A DNA stretch of 64,000 nt from Lysobacter changpingensis (GTDB lineage: Bacteria > Pseudomonadota > Gammaproteobacteria > Xanthomonadales > Xanthomonadaceae): NCBI RefSeq assembly GCF_017308985.1, contig NZ_JADWPE010000003.1:620001-684000 (forward strand), given 5' to 3'. The translations under genes were made by a program, and so were the position numbers. The notes below the pieces were generated by a model. It was not told the origin of the DNA and made no database searches. It worked only from the letters and a program-made list of their open reading frames with translations. Below are positions 63,714 to 64,000 of this stretch, in pieces (positions within the stretch are counted from its first letter, which is position 1; every line of letters starts with the position of its first letter).

Positions 63714-64000
63714 TCAAGCATCCCGCGACTCCTCATGCCGCACCTGCCCTTCCCCGCGCACCACGAAGCGCTCGACCGTCAGCGACTCCGCGCCCATCGG
63801 CCCGTACGCATGCAGGCGCGTGGTCGAGATGCCGATCTCCGCGCCGAGCCCCAGCTGCCCGCCGTCGTTGAATCGCGACGACGCATTCACCATCACCGCC
63901 GAACTGCGCGTACCGCGCACGAAAGCCTCGGCCGCGGCCTCATCCCGCGTCGCGATCACCTCGGTGTGGTCCGAGCCGAACCGTGCGATGTGCGACAGCG
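63714..64000 (-). CDS. proA: Gamma-glutamyl phosphate reductase, C-terminal 95 residues (5' part outside window)
   Basis: Second enzyme of proline synthesis. The visible end reads [20 protein letters not shown], then [20 protein letters not shown] and [14 protein letters not shown], the strongly conserved C-terminus of ProA. The N-terminal part with the catalytic Cys lies beyond 64000. Confidence 0.95.
   Translation of the reverse strand, partial: LSHIARFGSDHTEVIATRDEAAAEAFVRGTRSSAVMVNASSRFNDGGQLGLGAEIGISTTRLHAYGPMGAESLTVERFVVRGEGQVRHEESRDA

Overview
This window is about 64 kb of very GC-rich chromosomal DNA. Gene content and order suggest a Lysobacter-like member of the Xanthomonadaceae (Gammaproteobacteria): a TrpR-like regulator in front of one complete his operon, an HscC/J-like pair, lipoprotein subtilisin-type autotransporters, GC-rich dispersed intergenic hairpins and isolated -10 boxes such as TACACT or TAGAAT. 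The assignment is inference from content. No phage, transposase, integrase or CRISPR array was seen, and coding density is high and ordinary for a core chromosome.

1-33 kb is dominated by branched-chain amino acid and acyl-CoA metabolism: fused isobutyryl-CoA mutase icmF (partial at the left edge), leucine dehydrogenase, isovaleryl-CoA dehydrogenase (liuA), a thiolase, both methylcrotonyl-CoA carboxylase subunits (liuB, liuD), methylglutaconyl-CoA hydratase (liuC), HMG-CoA lyase (liuE) and a type-2 short-chain hydroxyacyl-CoA dehydrogenase. The leucine pathway is not one block. It is interrupted by a tandem pair of lipoprotein autotransporter proteases (one with intact catalytic residues, one without), two Ala-rich lipoproteins, an HscC/J-like/bactofilin/zinc-ribbon segment and a feoAB iron uptake operon. 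liuC-VOC-liuD-liuE runs straight into a PAS-GGDEF-EAL c-di-GMP protein.

33-47 kb holds efpL with a DUF6058 gene, a DUF2388/DUF4105 exported pair, a D-2-hydroxyglutarate dehydrogenase-like oxidase divergent from serA, a NUDIX hydrolase, an outer-membrane protein, two paralogous amino-acid permeases and a partial methionine salvage set (mtnB, mtnD, mtnC).

47-64 kb holds a YdeI-family protein, an exported metallophosphoesterase, the histidine biosynthesis operon (TrpR-like regulator, hisG D C B H A F IE, almost all genes overlapping) behind a perfect 24-bp palindrome, a 7TM diguanylate cyclase, a long HutH-like ammonia-lyase, hisS with a TTG start, tRNA-Pro(CGG), a hexose-6-phosphate mutarotase and the end of proA.

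The points most worth a second look are the autotransporter pair whose second member has lost the catalytic Ser and the oxyanion Asn, the his-operon operator and a 12-codon ORF that restores translational coupling between hisB and hisH, the c-di-GMP gene inside the leucine catabolic operon, the HscC/J-like (RPD)/bactofilin cluster, and the 628-residue HutH-like lyase.
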